Below are positions 10,818-22,371 of a stretch of DNA of 64,000 bases, in pieces. The position numbers and the translations under genes were made by a program. Position 1 is the stretch's first letter; each line of letters starts with the position of its first letter. The stretch covers positions 2,046,001 through 2,110,000 of the forward strand of contig JAETXT010000007.1 in the NCBI GenBank assembly GCA_019188255.1, given 5' to 3'. The notes under the pieces are model-generated. The model was not told the origin of the DNA and did not search any database. It saw only the letters and a program-made list of their open reading frames with translations. The stretch comes from Verticillium longisporum (taxonomy: Eukaryota; Ascomycota; Sordariomycetes; Glomerellales; Plectosphaerellaceae).

Positions 10818-13800
10818 AGTTATTGACAACGATAGGTTTGAGCTGACGAATGATACCCATGTTGGATGCTAGACTTTCGTGTCAGCCTGCGTCAAGGATG
10901 TAACGAGCCAGTCGACGAGGGTCGGGATGCCAAAGACTCGATCCAACACAGGATCAGCTAGGTTCGCTTCTTTCGCAGCCAAGGCTGTGGCAAAAGAAGC
11001 AAGGTTCTGGGGAGCGGATATGTTCGACCTGCAGCACTCTACTGTACGTTTGACGGCAAGGCTCGTCGAAGTTGAGCGGTATTGACAGGAGTAGACTACA
11101 GCCTTGATGCATGTTAGATTACGCCCAGATGGTCAGACTACTAGGTCGCGCAGATTCCTTCACTGCCCGTGTTTACCGGTCATGGAATATGGAATGGGAA
11201 CGCTGTGGTCAAGCTTGGGATTCCTCATGACACTGAGCTGGACCGATCAAGGCTGAAATTGCCAACATGCTGGCCAGCGTTGATCGCAATACTGTTTCCA
11301 TCAACCGGGCCTTCGCCTTGCGGTGACGAAAAGTACCTTGCAAGGGCGGCTAGCCCTCAGACGTCGATTCTTCTGCATAGGCTTTGAAGCTCAGCAACTC
11401 GGTCCCCCAGAACCGTTCCCCTCAGTTCATCGATCTGGGACCAAGACAGGTCTCCGCATCGTCGGCTCCGCAATCCCTACGGAATTCGCCAGGGCGGATG
11501 CCGACCTAGCCGAGTCGAACCCCTCAAGGCCGTCAGCAGACGCTCGAAACCGGACAGGCATGCGAATGCGACCGGCCGTCGCTGCCGACGGGTATATCGA
11601 ATCCCGCTTCGTTGGGTGTGGTTCAGATGTGATACTCTAGGTAAATTGAACGAGGCGACGAAAAGATTGGATAGTGCGACATGCCTCAACAGGTGTTGCG
11701 TGTCGGTATCTCCCCCTCCCCCCCTTCTCCGCCTTTACAGGCGCACGCGGGCACAGAAGCAAAAGAGGGCGAAAGGCCAGCCGCCCGGATGAGACGGCGT
11801 CGAGGGGATCAGCAGTCGTCCGTCCCATCCGTTTCTCGTCACTTATGAGAGGAGACCCAGCAGCGTGTGCACGCGAACCCCCTGACTTGCGAATAAGCAT
11901 CAACGCCGGTGATGTTGGGTGTTCCACTCTCGCAGCAACGGAACGGATATCACGGATCTTGCTCCTTGTTGCCGACGAGTTCTCTTTTGTCGAACCACGC
12001 AGCATCACGCGCACACACGCGCACACACCCACACACACACCGAAAGGAAGTCTTTGGGAAACAGATGCGATACACGTTCCATCCCTCCCCCCAAATAGCC
12101 CCCACGCATCGATGCGATGGGTGGAATGGGGCTCTGCCCGGTGCCATGCTGATGGAGACGAGTGGATTCGCGTTTGTCACGCTTGGGTGGCTTGTTCGCC
12201 CGTGATTTTGAGCCGCCGGACGAAGGGAAGAGCATTTTGGGAAGGGGGCTTGACGCCGAGACAGGCGGATCTGCAGGGTTCACAGAGTTACGATCGAGGG
12301 GGCTTGCGAAGTTCGGGCCAGGGTTGCGCGATGCGGCTGCATTGGCGCTTGGCATTGGGAACGTCAGGCGAGGAGGATACGGTCCAAAGCGATGCTCCCG
12401 ACGACAGACATCGTGACTGTTTAGACTCGTGGGGAAGCAGATTCGATGGAGCCACCGCGTTGGAGACCGCTACTCGGAGGCCATTTGCACTGACCTGTCC
12501 GTTCAGCGCACTTCAGTGGTTGGTCATGCTGTTAGCGGGCTAAATGCATGGGGTCAGAGCTGGCTATGTGAATTTAGCCTGCACCTCGACAGGCTCTCAT
12601 CCATCCCACCCTGTCTGTTCTGTAGGATAGTTTGGGGAATCAACGGCTCGCGACATCAATCAACCGAATGCCGGGGAGGCATGTGCGTCTCAACGCATTT
12701 TATTTGACTTCTGCTTCTGCAGGACGGGCATCACGGCAGTGTGTGCATGTCGACCCAGGGTACCAATGCTCGCGGAGGTCTGCCACGAAGAGAGCCATGA
12801 CCGCCTCGACGGGTCGAGTATTAGAGGCGCTGTTGCTGTGCCGCTAAGGCAGGTATTTGAGATTTCTTCTGCGATCTAGATTCTGGAGACTGCCGGGGAA
12901 ATAAGCGTAAGTCGAACAAAGGTTTCGACGGTCTGGGGGAGAGTTGATCATCTGCGAGCTGGGCCCGCCATCCGATGGGTTCCCTTTTTTCTAGGTACCT
13001 TTCTTTGTGAGGGTTGTCGAGGATGGGGAAACGTCATTCATTCTTTTCTTGGTGGTTGCTTAAGTGCATGTGGCGCATAGCTGCCGCGGAAACCTTCCAC
13101 GTCAAGTCCCGCCAAGCAGGTGTTACCCGTCTTCGTGCAGGATGTGGCAAGGACCAGGGAGGGGAGGGAAGGAAGGAGAGAAGGAAGGAGAGAAGGAAAC
13201 GGCCATGCTACCGTACCTGCCACACGCGCCACAAACATACACGAGTCATCTCAACTCGTGAACGATCCCTCCATTTCATTTCTCCAAGGCTGGCCATCTC
13301 CAACCACGGGTCATGTCATGATGACGCTGCGAGAGCGCTGGTCCATCTGAGCTCATCGTTGAATGGCTTTCCCTTGACGGCGCTGCATCAGCGTGCACCT
13401 TCTCACCCGATGCCAACGAGCCATTCGCCATCATCCTCAGTCTCGCTCACTTGGCAATGGTCCGCAGCGATGCTCGAGGCCGGCGTGGCTGCGTCGCGAT
13501 CCTACCTTCCCCTCAATCGACGATGGGTACTTGGTACGTGTCGTCGCTCCAATTCTTTCTGTGCTGAGAAGAGTTTTTCCTACCAGGGATCCTGCGCATG
13601 GAGCAGCAACAAGCATCTCGAAATGGGGTACATGTACCTACATAGTACCGCCCATCGTCGTTGTGGTGGTGGTCACGGTCGCAAATGTCCGTTGAGGGGC
13701 ATCCCGACGTGGAGAACCCTGGGCCGCCGCCGCAAACGCTACTGACTCGGCAATTTGCTGCCGACATGCGACGCCCAGCCCGATCTGCATTCTGATCATC

Positions 13801-14014
13801 CCTACAAGCGCGCTACTGCCGTGGGCCATGTCATCATCTACCTGAGCCTCGTCCGCATCAGGAACATCGACGACGGGGACTGTTGTTGCTCGACCTTCGA
13901 ACTCAGTGTCCGAAGGACATCGGGCCTCCTTTTCAGAGCGTCTATTCTTCATCCAAGCTCTAACGCGTGTTGGCTGGACGCGCCCCGAAAGCTGCGGGGG
14001 TCGACGAGATACAC
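10818..14014. other. Intergenic region between Pol kappa and the transposon island
   Basis: About 3.2 kb without a gene I can support. Open frames at 11674-12543 (+) and 13014-13745 (+) are repetitive and have no family motif. An AC-rich microsatellite lies at 12006-12041. A purine-rich GGAAGGAGAGAA direct repeat lies at about 13157-13199. Short TAGGTACC-type palindromes lie at 12991-13000 and about 13624-13650. A minus-strand frame at 13638-13952 looks slightly protein-like but is unidentified. Confidence 0.45.
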
Positions 14015-15069
14015 TAATAATTAATATAATATCTTATTTATTAACTTTAAGGAGTCCTATAATAAAGTCTATAGATATTTCCTTAAAGGGACTATTAAGT
14101 AATAGTAAGCTATTTAATTAGCTATATAGTTTATAATATTAGGGTTTTATTATCTAATATATTAAATATATAGGGATATATTCCTTAATATCTTTAATTA
14201 AGTTATTCTAGAAATATATATTTTTAAACTAAATAATAATCTTCTTAATTCCTTAATACTCTATTATTAAGCTATTATAGGCTTATTATAGGATTTCGTT
14301 TCTAAGGGCCTTATCCTATAGAATAAAGATCTTATTCTTAAAGGTTAATAGGCTATTTACTTCTATTTACTAATCGGGTAGCCTTTACTCCTTTCTTACC
14401 CTATAGAAAATATTATTTCCTTAAGCTTCTAGGATAGCTTCTTTAATAGGTCTATTATCTAGCTATTAGTCTATCGTAATAATAGCCCTAACGATATTAA
14501 GGAATCGTTTTATCTACGATAATAGGTAATATACTCTCGCTTACTCCTATTCTCTTTAATTTAATTTATAATCGGGCCTCCTAGAGAGGCTATCTATTAG
14601 GTTCCTATTATCTATTTAATATTCAATAATAAAATCGAATTCTAATAGCGCTTATAATTATCTTCCTTATTATCCTAAGATCTTTAGCTTTTCTATAAAA
14701 TATTTATAATTAAAGTAATTAATTAGGACTTTAATTATTAATCTATTATAAATAAAGTATTATCTCTATATCCTAAAAGACTTTACGATTATTATTATTT
14801 CTATTTCTAATATATTATATTATAGCTCTATATTTTTAAGCTTTTTTAAAAAATATATAATTAGTTTCTAATAGCTATTCTTTAATTAAGATAGGATTAC
14901 TTTAATTACGAAATTTAATATATTAAGTTTAATTCTTATTTTTAATCTATTATCGAAATATTAAAGGATAGGAGCCCTTATAAATATAAATTTTAGTTTT
15001 TAGAAAACTATTAAATTAATAATATTTAATTAGAAGTTTATTATTAATTATTTAGTATTCTTATTAATT

Positions 15070-15140
15070 AAAGGGGCTATAATTTTCGAATAATTCTTAA
15101 TAAAACGTTTATAAAAGCTTATAAATTTAAGGAATCCTTA
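15070..15140 (-). pseudogene. RT-RNase H connection segment of the Gypsy relic
   Basis: The minus strand gives FLKFISFYKRFIKNYSKII followed by APLI, a ghost of the well-known Gypsy segment [22 protein letters not shown]. The element therefore reads right to left, and RNase H follows at lower coordinates. Confidence 0.8.
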
Positions 15141-15359
15141 GAAATCTTTTAAGGATTAAGGGGTTAATTAGTCCCTTATTATAATAATTCGTTCTTCTAT
15201 AATATATATATTTATAAAGGAGATTATAAACCCTAGAAACTCTATTATTATTATATTAAAGTTATATTTTTCTAGATTTATATAGAAGTTCTATTCTTAA
15301 AGTCTTTTAAATACTATTCTAATATTCTATTAATATTCTTCTAATATTATTAAATATAT

Positions 15360-15720
15360 TAAGATATCGTTTATATAAACGATTTATATTATATTTATAA
15401 AGTTAGCTAATACTTTATTAATATATATTTAGAAAATAGCTAATATATTTACGAAGCTAAATAATATAATAAAGTATTCGAAATAGCTATATTTTATTCT
15501 AAATATTATTTTCTATTTATCCCCTATTTTAATATATAATTAATAATAAATATCTTTTAAATCTAGTTTCGTAAATAATTTAGCTATTATTGATTAATTA
15601 AATAGTTTATAAATAAATAGGAAAATAATATAGTCTTTCTTTATAATCTTATTAAGTTCTCTATAATTAATATATATCCTAAGCTTATTACCCTTCTTTA
15701 AGATAAATAATATAAAAGTA
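15360..15720 (-). pseudogene. Reverse transcriptase domain relic of the Gypsy element
   Basis: Minus-strand translation with stops ignored gives KKGNKLRIYINYRELNK, AKLFTKLDLKDIYY, FRIKYSYFEYFIILF and IVYINDILIY. These are recognisable ghosts of the Gypsy RT blocks KKDGxLRxCVDYRxLN, TKLDLKxAYH, FRTRYGHFEY and VYLDDILIYS. The catalytic Asp-Asp is Asn-Asp (15366-15377), a G-to-A change on the coding strand as RIP would leave. Confidence 0.88.
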
Positions 15721-16601
15721 TTAATAAGGTTAATAGAATATCTAATCTATCCTTTTTTTATTAAATCGTTTATATATTCCTTTAATATTTCTAATTCCTT
15801 TTCTATTAAAATATAAATAGGTCCGAAGAATAGTTTCTTTCTATTCTTAAATTCTATTAAATAATCCTATTAATAATATTATAGTAAAGTTATTATTTAT
15901 TTAATATCGAATATATCCTTAAATTTATAGTATTCCGCTAAGATTATAATAAATAACTTATTTCTCTTATTATACTCCTATAAAGGTATTATAAAAGGAG
16001 CTTATATATTCTATAATATTATTAAAGCTATTATTAAGGATTAATAGATTATATTCCTAATTTATTTTCTTATTAATATAATTCTAATATTTTATTTCCT
16101 AATAAAGTATCTCTAATAGCCCTATAATTAATTATTTATTAATTATATTTAAGTTAATTAAAGTCTTTTTAAAATAATATCGTATTTATTTATAATATTA
16201 TCTATTATTATATATTCTATTATTATTATATACTTTATCCTAGGGTTATCTATTATTTAACTAATAATCCTCTTTTTATTATAAATATTTATCTCCTTAT
16301 TTCGGAATACTTTATTTAGTTTATTTTACTTTTCCTTTAATTATTCTCTAGTTTCTCTTAGGAGGTCGCTATTAATAATATTAATATTAGCTCCTCTATC
16401 TAATATTACCTCTCCTTTAACCTAATTATTATTAATATATAATTTAATAATTACTTTATATTATTTTAATTTTAAGAATAATAGTTCTTCCTATTAAAGG
16501 TCTCCTATTATTCTTCCTTTAAACGGTTTATAGTTTACTATTAAATACTATTTATACGATTTATATATATAGCTTTATTTTCTATAATTTATATATAATA
16601 T

Positions 16602-16649
16602 TTCTAAATAGCTATTAATATAATATCTATATTTATTATAATTATAGTA
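16602..16649 (-). pseudogene. Gag zinc-knuckle ghost with Cys changed to Tyr
   Basis: The minus strand reads YYNYNKYRYYINSYLE. It aligns to a CCHC knuckle of the form CxxCxxxxHxxxxC, with each Cys position now Tyr (TGY to TAY) and one Gly now Asn. It lies upstream of the RT relic in element orientation, where gag should be. Short, so moderately certain. Confidence 0.65.
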
Positions 16650-17980
16650 TTTAATATTATCTAGGGCCTTAAGCCTTCTTCTATCTATTTATTATTATTC
16701 TATTATTAATTTATAAAGTATAATAGATTAATTTAATTAATTATTTAGTTTTCGATCGTCTTTTTTTTAGAATTACTTATTAGCTATTCTTCTATAGGTC
16801 TTATTTTAAATCTATTATAGATTATTTTAGCTTCTCTCTTTATTATTTTAGTATTATTTTAGGCTTCTCTTAATCTATAATAAAGTCTCCGCCCTTTTAA
16901 CTATTCTATTTAGCTCTATTCTTATATAAGGAATTCCCTAAGCTATAATCTATTATATAAGATCTAGGTTAAGTTTTATAAATAAAAGTATTATTCTATA
17001 GATCTATAATAAAAGTTTAAATAGCTCCGTTTCTAGGCTATCGTAGATATCTATAAAGTCTTAGTATTTCTAATTAAAGGCTTAAAACTATTAATCCTAT
17101 TTATATAATTTAATAATTATCTAGAATACTTAAATATTATTATCGTTTATATTACCCTTTAGCTAAGCTTTTATTATTCTTTAAATAACTTCGTAGATAG
17201 ATTTATATTCTATTTATATATATAATATCTATCTCTATTATAAAGTATTAATAAAGTAATTACTTATATATATAACTTTATTAATATTTCTATAGAAATT
17301 CTTCTTATTAAGCTAGAATTATATATTAAGGCTAAATAAAAAGATATTAAATTCTAATTAGGATATCCTTTTATATTAAATAGCTAATAATTATATTTTT
17401 ATAAAGAATATACTTTATAATTCTTTATAAAATATTATTTTAAATATTAATATTAATTTATTAATTACTTCTAATAATAGGCTTATTAAATCTCCCCTTT
17501 AAAATATAATTAATTCTTTATATTTCCTTTTCCTTATAAATTTATATTATTCTTCTTTTAATTATTAATTTAATTCTTCGTCTATAATTAATAATAAATT
17601 ATTAAATATATTATTCTTAATATTTTATCTTTATTCTATATTAAGCTTTAATTATATTAATTCTTTAATATTCTCTATCTATTATCCTATAATAGCCTAT
17701 CTTCTAATACTCTATATATCTCTAATTAATATATTATCCTAATAATTATTACTCCTTAGGGGTAGATCGATTATTATATTAAAGAATCTTATATAATAAA
17801 TAAAAAGGTTAATTATTAATCTCTTAGGGGTCTCTAAGAAGATAGAATAATCGATGCCCTTCTCTAAATCTTAGTCTATTAACCTTTCTTATAACTATTC
17901 CTTTATTATACTCGGTCCTCTCTTCTTAATTCCTACGATTAAATAATAGGCGATCCCCTATCGGTCTTATACCTCCCTCA

Positions 17981-20003
17981 GGTCCTGATAAAACCGCTGC
18001 TAAGATCCTCGACGTCATCTGCCAGTATCGGCTGAGAAAGACGGAGCACTTAGAGGTCTCTGATATCGAGGGTAGACTAGGCTTCTTGTCCATGGTCTAT
18101 GGACATGTCAGGGCCAACTCCCCTATCCTCATGTGCCTGCCCACCTTCCCGTTCAAGTCGCCCAACTCTCGAGATAAAGTCCTAGGCCGCCTGCCTGATA
18201 AGGCCGAGGAGTTTGCCCTCGCTCATCTCAATGGTCTCTGCGCCGCCATCGGAGACATTTATGCGCCAGGCGCCAGTCTCACAATCGTTTCCGACGGACT
18301 GGTATATAACGGTAAAGGTCCAGTGCTCCCATGGATAATCACCCCAAACGCGTGGCTGACCAGTCATCCTTAGACCTGCTCAGCGTGCCGGACCGAGATG
18401 TCTGGGCCTATGGCGAGGCACTTCGCCAGATGGCCTGGGCCAAAGGGTTCGAGCACATCAGATTTTCGCGGCTCCAGGATCTCGTGCACCTGCCCAACCT
18501 GCCCAGCTCGCTGAATGAGATCACATATGTCGCGAACGCCACCAACTTCCGTCGACAACTTCTCAACACATTCGGCCGCAGCGACTATGACCCCTCAACG
18601 GAAATCACCAAGAACGAAGACACCTGCCAAACATATAGAGGCTACATCAAGTTCCTCGAAACCGATCTTGCGCTCGTTTATCCAGTCGGCGAGGACAACG
18701 GACGTTCCAAGTCCAGCTACAAGTCGAAGCAGATGCTCCAGCGCCGTGACGTGCGTCCTCCCACCTCACAGAGCGTCACTGCTTGGTTTGACTGACCTGG
18801 TCATGTTAGGCCTTTGCGCGTGCTGTCCGCGAAAACTACCGCGACCACTTGCGCCTCTCCATCCACCCCTCCACCGGCCGTACGAAGCTCTCCATCAACA
18901 CCCTGCCAACGACGACGAGCTACACCACGCCATGGCACTGCAGCATCGCATTCAGGCTTGACGGCTCCTCGACCACTGGTCCTAGGGCCGTGTTCGACAA
19001 CGACCCCGCTTACGAGCTGGTCCTGGAGGACGGCAAGCCCAGCTACTACCGCGAGCGGAGCGATCTCCTCGCATGGGACGCGGACGTCGCGTGCGAGCCT
19101 CTATACCCATCCGGCTTGATGATCCGACCCGCGGCAGGGCCCAAGACCCTGTCCATTCGCAATGTCGACGCCGCCAAGGTGCGCGCGCTATCGGAGCGCA
19201 ACTCGCCCGTCATCCTGCGCGGTTTCACGGAAACGAGGAATCGTGACCTGTTCGTGGACAAGGCTCACGAATTCGGAACACCGCTGCCTTGGAAGTTCGG
19301 ACTCGTGCTCGAAGTCAAGGATCAAGGAGCCGACTCTCGGGGCCTCAACAATGTCCTCTCAGCCGAATGGATGCCTTTCCACTTTGACGGGCTCTTCAAG
19401 ACGGAGAAGAAGGTGCTCGAAGACGGCACGGAGAGAATGCTGCCCAACCCTCCAAAGTAAGTCCCAGTCATGAAGGAGAACAGGCTGCAAAAGCAGTGAC
19501 AGACAAGAGGCTCACATGCGCATTGCCACAGGTTCCAGTTCTTCACCGCCGTCACCCCCTCGCCAAAAGACACAGGCTTCACCCTCTTCACGCCCTCGCG
19601 CCTCGTCTTCCAGAATCTGCTGGCCTGGCTGCCGCTTTCGCGCCTCTCGCAGCTGACCTGGCGCGTCTCGACCTCGTCCTTCAACGCCACGACCATGACG
19701 GGCCTGCCGCTCGTCGTCCCCCACCCGACGACGGGCGAGCCCTGCTTCCGCTACCACGAGCCCTGGCCCCAGAGCAAGACGACGTTTGACGCCACCGACG
19801 TTGCCATCGAGGGCGTCTCGGCCGAGGAGAGCGCCGAGATCTGCGCCGTCCTCGACGCGCTGCTGCACGACAGGCGGAACACGCTCTGGCACTCGTGGGA
19901 GAACGGCGACCTGCTCGTGAGCGATAACATGCTGGCCATGCACACGCGGAGCGACTTCAAGTCAGGCGCGCCGCGGGAGCTTTGGAGGATTCATTTCGAT
20001 TAG
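17981..20003 (+). CDS. Isocyanide synthase-TauD dioxygenase fusion; 5' end lost or unresolved
   Basis: Two-domain enzyme of the fungal isocyanide (ICS) family: a DIT1/PvcA-type isocyanide synthase followed by a TauD Fe(II)/2-oxoglutarate dioxygenase. Exons: 17981-18311, 18374-18750, 18810-19456, 19532-20003. The introns are 62, 59 and 75 nt, all GT-AG, and the sum is an exact 609 codons. ICS motifs include CLPTFPFKSPN, SDGLVYN/DLLSVPDRDVW and YVANATNFRR. The dioxygenase has the iron HxD in MPFHFDG, a distal His in AMHTRS, and the 2OG Arg in RELWRIHFD. No ATG precedes the conserved start KILDVICQYRLR: the frame stays open back to a TAA at 17927, inside the AT-rich island. The start was removed by the transposon, lies in an upstream exon (a CCTCCCTCAG acceptor-like site sits at 17973-17982), or is the internal ATG at 18092, which would cut into the ICS domain. 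No usual cluster partner (P450, MFS, regulator) is nearby. Confidence 0.85.
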
Positions 20004-22371
20004 GCGTCGTGCTTTTTGCCGAGGGCTCTGTTTGATTTCGATTCTTTTGTCTGTGTCATTAGCAACAGGGGCGTTTTGCATGAGCGAATGGACTTCGCGA
20101 GGTCGTCTGATTGCGCCCTCTGGATCGTATAGCAAGAAGACGTTCATTCGCTGAAAGCATGCGCGTAACGATAATGTGGTGAGAGAGACAATGCGTGAGA
20201 GATCTGGCCGAGGTTGGCCGTCTGTGTAAAGACTGACCCGAAGAAGCGGATCAGGAGTCAGAGCCTGGAGCACGTCGAGCGCGGTCTTGGCACTCCGATG
20301 CAGTATAGAAGATGCCTATCCATGTTCATGATGATTGACAAAGAACCCCCAGCGTGTTGCATTGTACGTTAACAAAATGGCAAGGAAGATGGAGCCGTGG
20401 TCGAACATCCGATGCTGCACTAACCGAGTTAATCCACTCGCAATGATATTCGTCTAAGCGAGACCATATTCTCGTTTAGCGACACCCCGGTCAGTGCTCC
20501 TTCATCTCCCACCGTTGAATTTTCTGCGCCAGTTCCAACCTCGACATCCTCTCACCTCCTCATCCAAACCCGACCATTCGTTGTCAATAGCGTCTACCTC
20601 TCAGGGAGTAATCCCCAGGAGCAGGACGATGTCGCGAAGCTCGTTGAACAGCTCGCGCAACATCTGCCCCCGGCCCAACTCCTCCGTGCAGAGCGGACGC
20701 TGGGACTGCGAGCTTCCAACAGCTTCCAATCTGAAGCGAACAGGCCAAGCGGCCGACCCCGGACTAGAATTGCGCCGTTCGACATTTTCTTCCATGTCGT
20801 CTGGCTCTCATAAAATCCGGAGACGAACCGATACGCACCATATTTCTTTAGATCATCTGCTCGATGCAACACGCGATTGATCCTATACGAGTGGTGTACA
20901 TGCCTTGACGTGCGTCGTAGGAGCACAGCCGACAATGTCGTTCGATCCGACGTGTCGTGCTGATGATACCTTGCAGTGCAAGCACTTGCCTCGATGCCTG
21001 TCGGTTGTTATCTTCTCCTCGAGCTCGCTGCCATCAAAGTGATAACGTAGAATCCTGGGAATCCATAACGTGATGTACGTCACGAAAAGTTGGTCCCTTC
21101 AACATGATGCAATCACACAGTCAAACACAAGATTGCGCAGTGGAGGAGAATGACTCAATAAGTCTATCTGCTCAGAGAACCGCGCTCGCCAGTCGCAGCC
21201 GCTGTACACGTCACCCAGTGCACCATGCCAGCCCGACCAGCCCAGGAGCCGTTCATCTAGCGATCTCGCCCCAACTTTTTGTTTGTTTTTCCGAAGTAAT
21301 GTGTTGTGTGGTCGTGTGCCGTTGTGGGTATCATTTGCGCAAAGTCGAAGCCACTCCGTCCGCACCATCCCGAATGCCGCCAACGGGGTATGACCCAATG
21401 TCGTAGTAATGATACCGCAGTATCGCCACAGGACGCGCCCTGCTTGCCGAGCCCATGCCAGAAAGTCGTCCGTGAGCAAAACTCATCAATGCAGTATCGA
21501 TGATGCTACGAGCACCGCCTCCGACCCTTGAGCTCCCAAGCTTGGGCGGCTACCTGTGTGCCAGTCATCATCCGTCCACCTCGCTACATGGCAAAGCCAA
21601 GTCCAGCTCCATCCACCCCCGTGAGATTTTGCCACAAAATCAGAGCAAAGGCCAGCCAAGGGTGGCCTTCTCGATCATATCTCACTCAACCTCCTCCAAA
21701 ATCTCCATCGCCGCTGTGAGATAAACATTCCCCCAGCGCAGTCAAAACAATGCCAGATCTTGACCGAGAACGCCAAGCTGAGTCTGTCAGCCCCTTCCTT
21801 TGAAAACGCCTTTGAGCATGATCATGAAAATGACCAAGAAGCTCCTACCACGACCGGGTAGAGAGCCCCGCCCATAAACCCATGCCGATGCCGTCCCATG
21901 CCATCCAGTCGTGACAAGATCGTGTCAGGTGAAGTGTGCAGTGTGGTGAACAGTCAAGAGTGCAATACCCTTGCCGAACAGCCCGCGCTACCCCCCGTTG
22001 CGCTACGCTCGCAGACGCACAGCCAGCGCCCCATTCCCATCTCTGTCCCCGACGACCGCCCATTATCCGAAATTTCATCCTGTCCGCAGTGGACATAAAA
22101 GTCGAAGTTGCCGAGCCGTAATCGACAACCGAGTTGGTGTAAGCCGTCATGTATATGTGAAGGTGCCTTTCCATGGCAGCGCGCCTCGGTGGTGCTGGGC
22201 CTGCCGACCCAACCAGTCGCGTTGAGACCCCAGCCGTCAAGGAATGGCCCTCAAGGACCAGCCATCAGCTAGTGGGAACAAAAATATGTACAATCCAACA
22301 ATAAATGCAATCGTGTAGGCCTCGTCAACCTAGTCCCCAACCGCCGTAAAATGATAAGTGTCAAGGCGACA
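20004..22371. other. Intergenic region between converging ICS and DHH1 genes
   Basis: About 2.4 kb holding the 3' ends of two converging genes. Open frames (for example 20494-20880 +, 21099-21479 -, 21845-22240 -) have no recognisable motifs. No RNA gene or repeat stands out. Confidence 0.5.

Larger units (their letters stand above)
14015..17975 (-). mobile_element. RIP-degraded Ty3/Gypsy retrotransposon relic (AT-rich island)
   Basis: Base composition switches abruptly from GC-rich to very AT-rich near 14015 and back near 17970. TpA dinucleotides are extremely common, as expected when CpA is converted to TpA on both strands. Reading the minus strand and ignoring stops recovers the Gypsy order: a gag zinc-knuckle ghost (16602-16649), the reverse transcriptase (about 15360-15720), then the connection segment (15070-15140). 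Only about 0.5 kb lies beyond the RNase H-like stretch (about 14570-14700), so a full integrase does not fit and the 3' end seems missing. I could not find LTRs or a target-site duplication. Many stops in every frame make it non-functional. Confidence 0.9.

Noticed and set aside
12006..12041. Possible CRISPR-like or satellite array
   Set aside because: Only a simple AC dinucleotide tract; no spacer-repeat structure anywhere in the window.
11674..12543. 289-codon plus-strand ORF
   Set aside because: Contains the AC microsatellite read as TH repeats; no family feature.
13014..13745. 243-codon plus-strand ORF
   Set aside because: Runs through a purine-rich simple repeat and has no recognisable domain.
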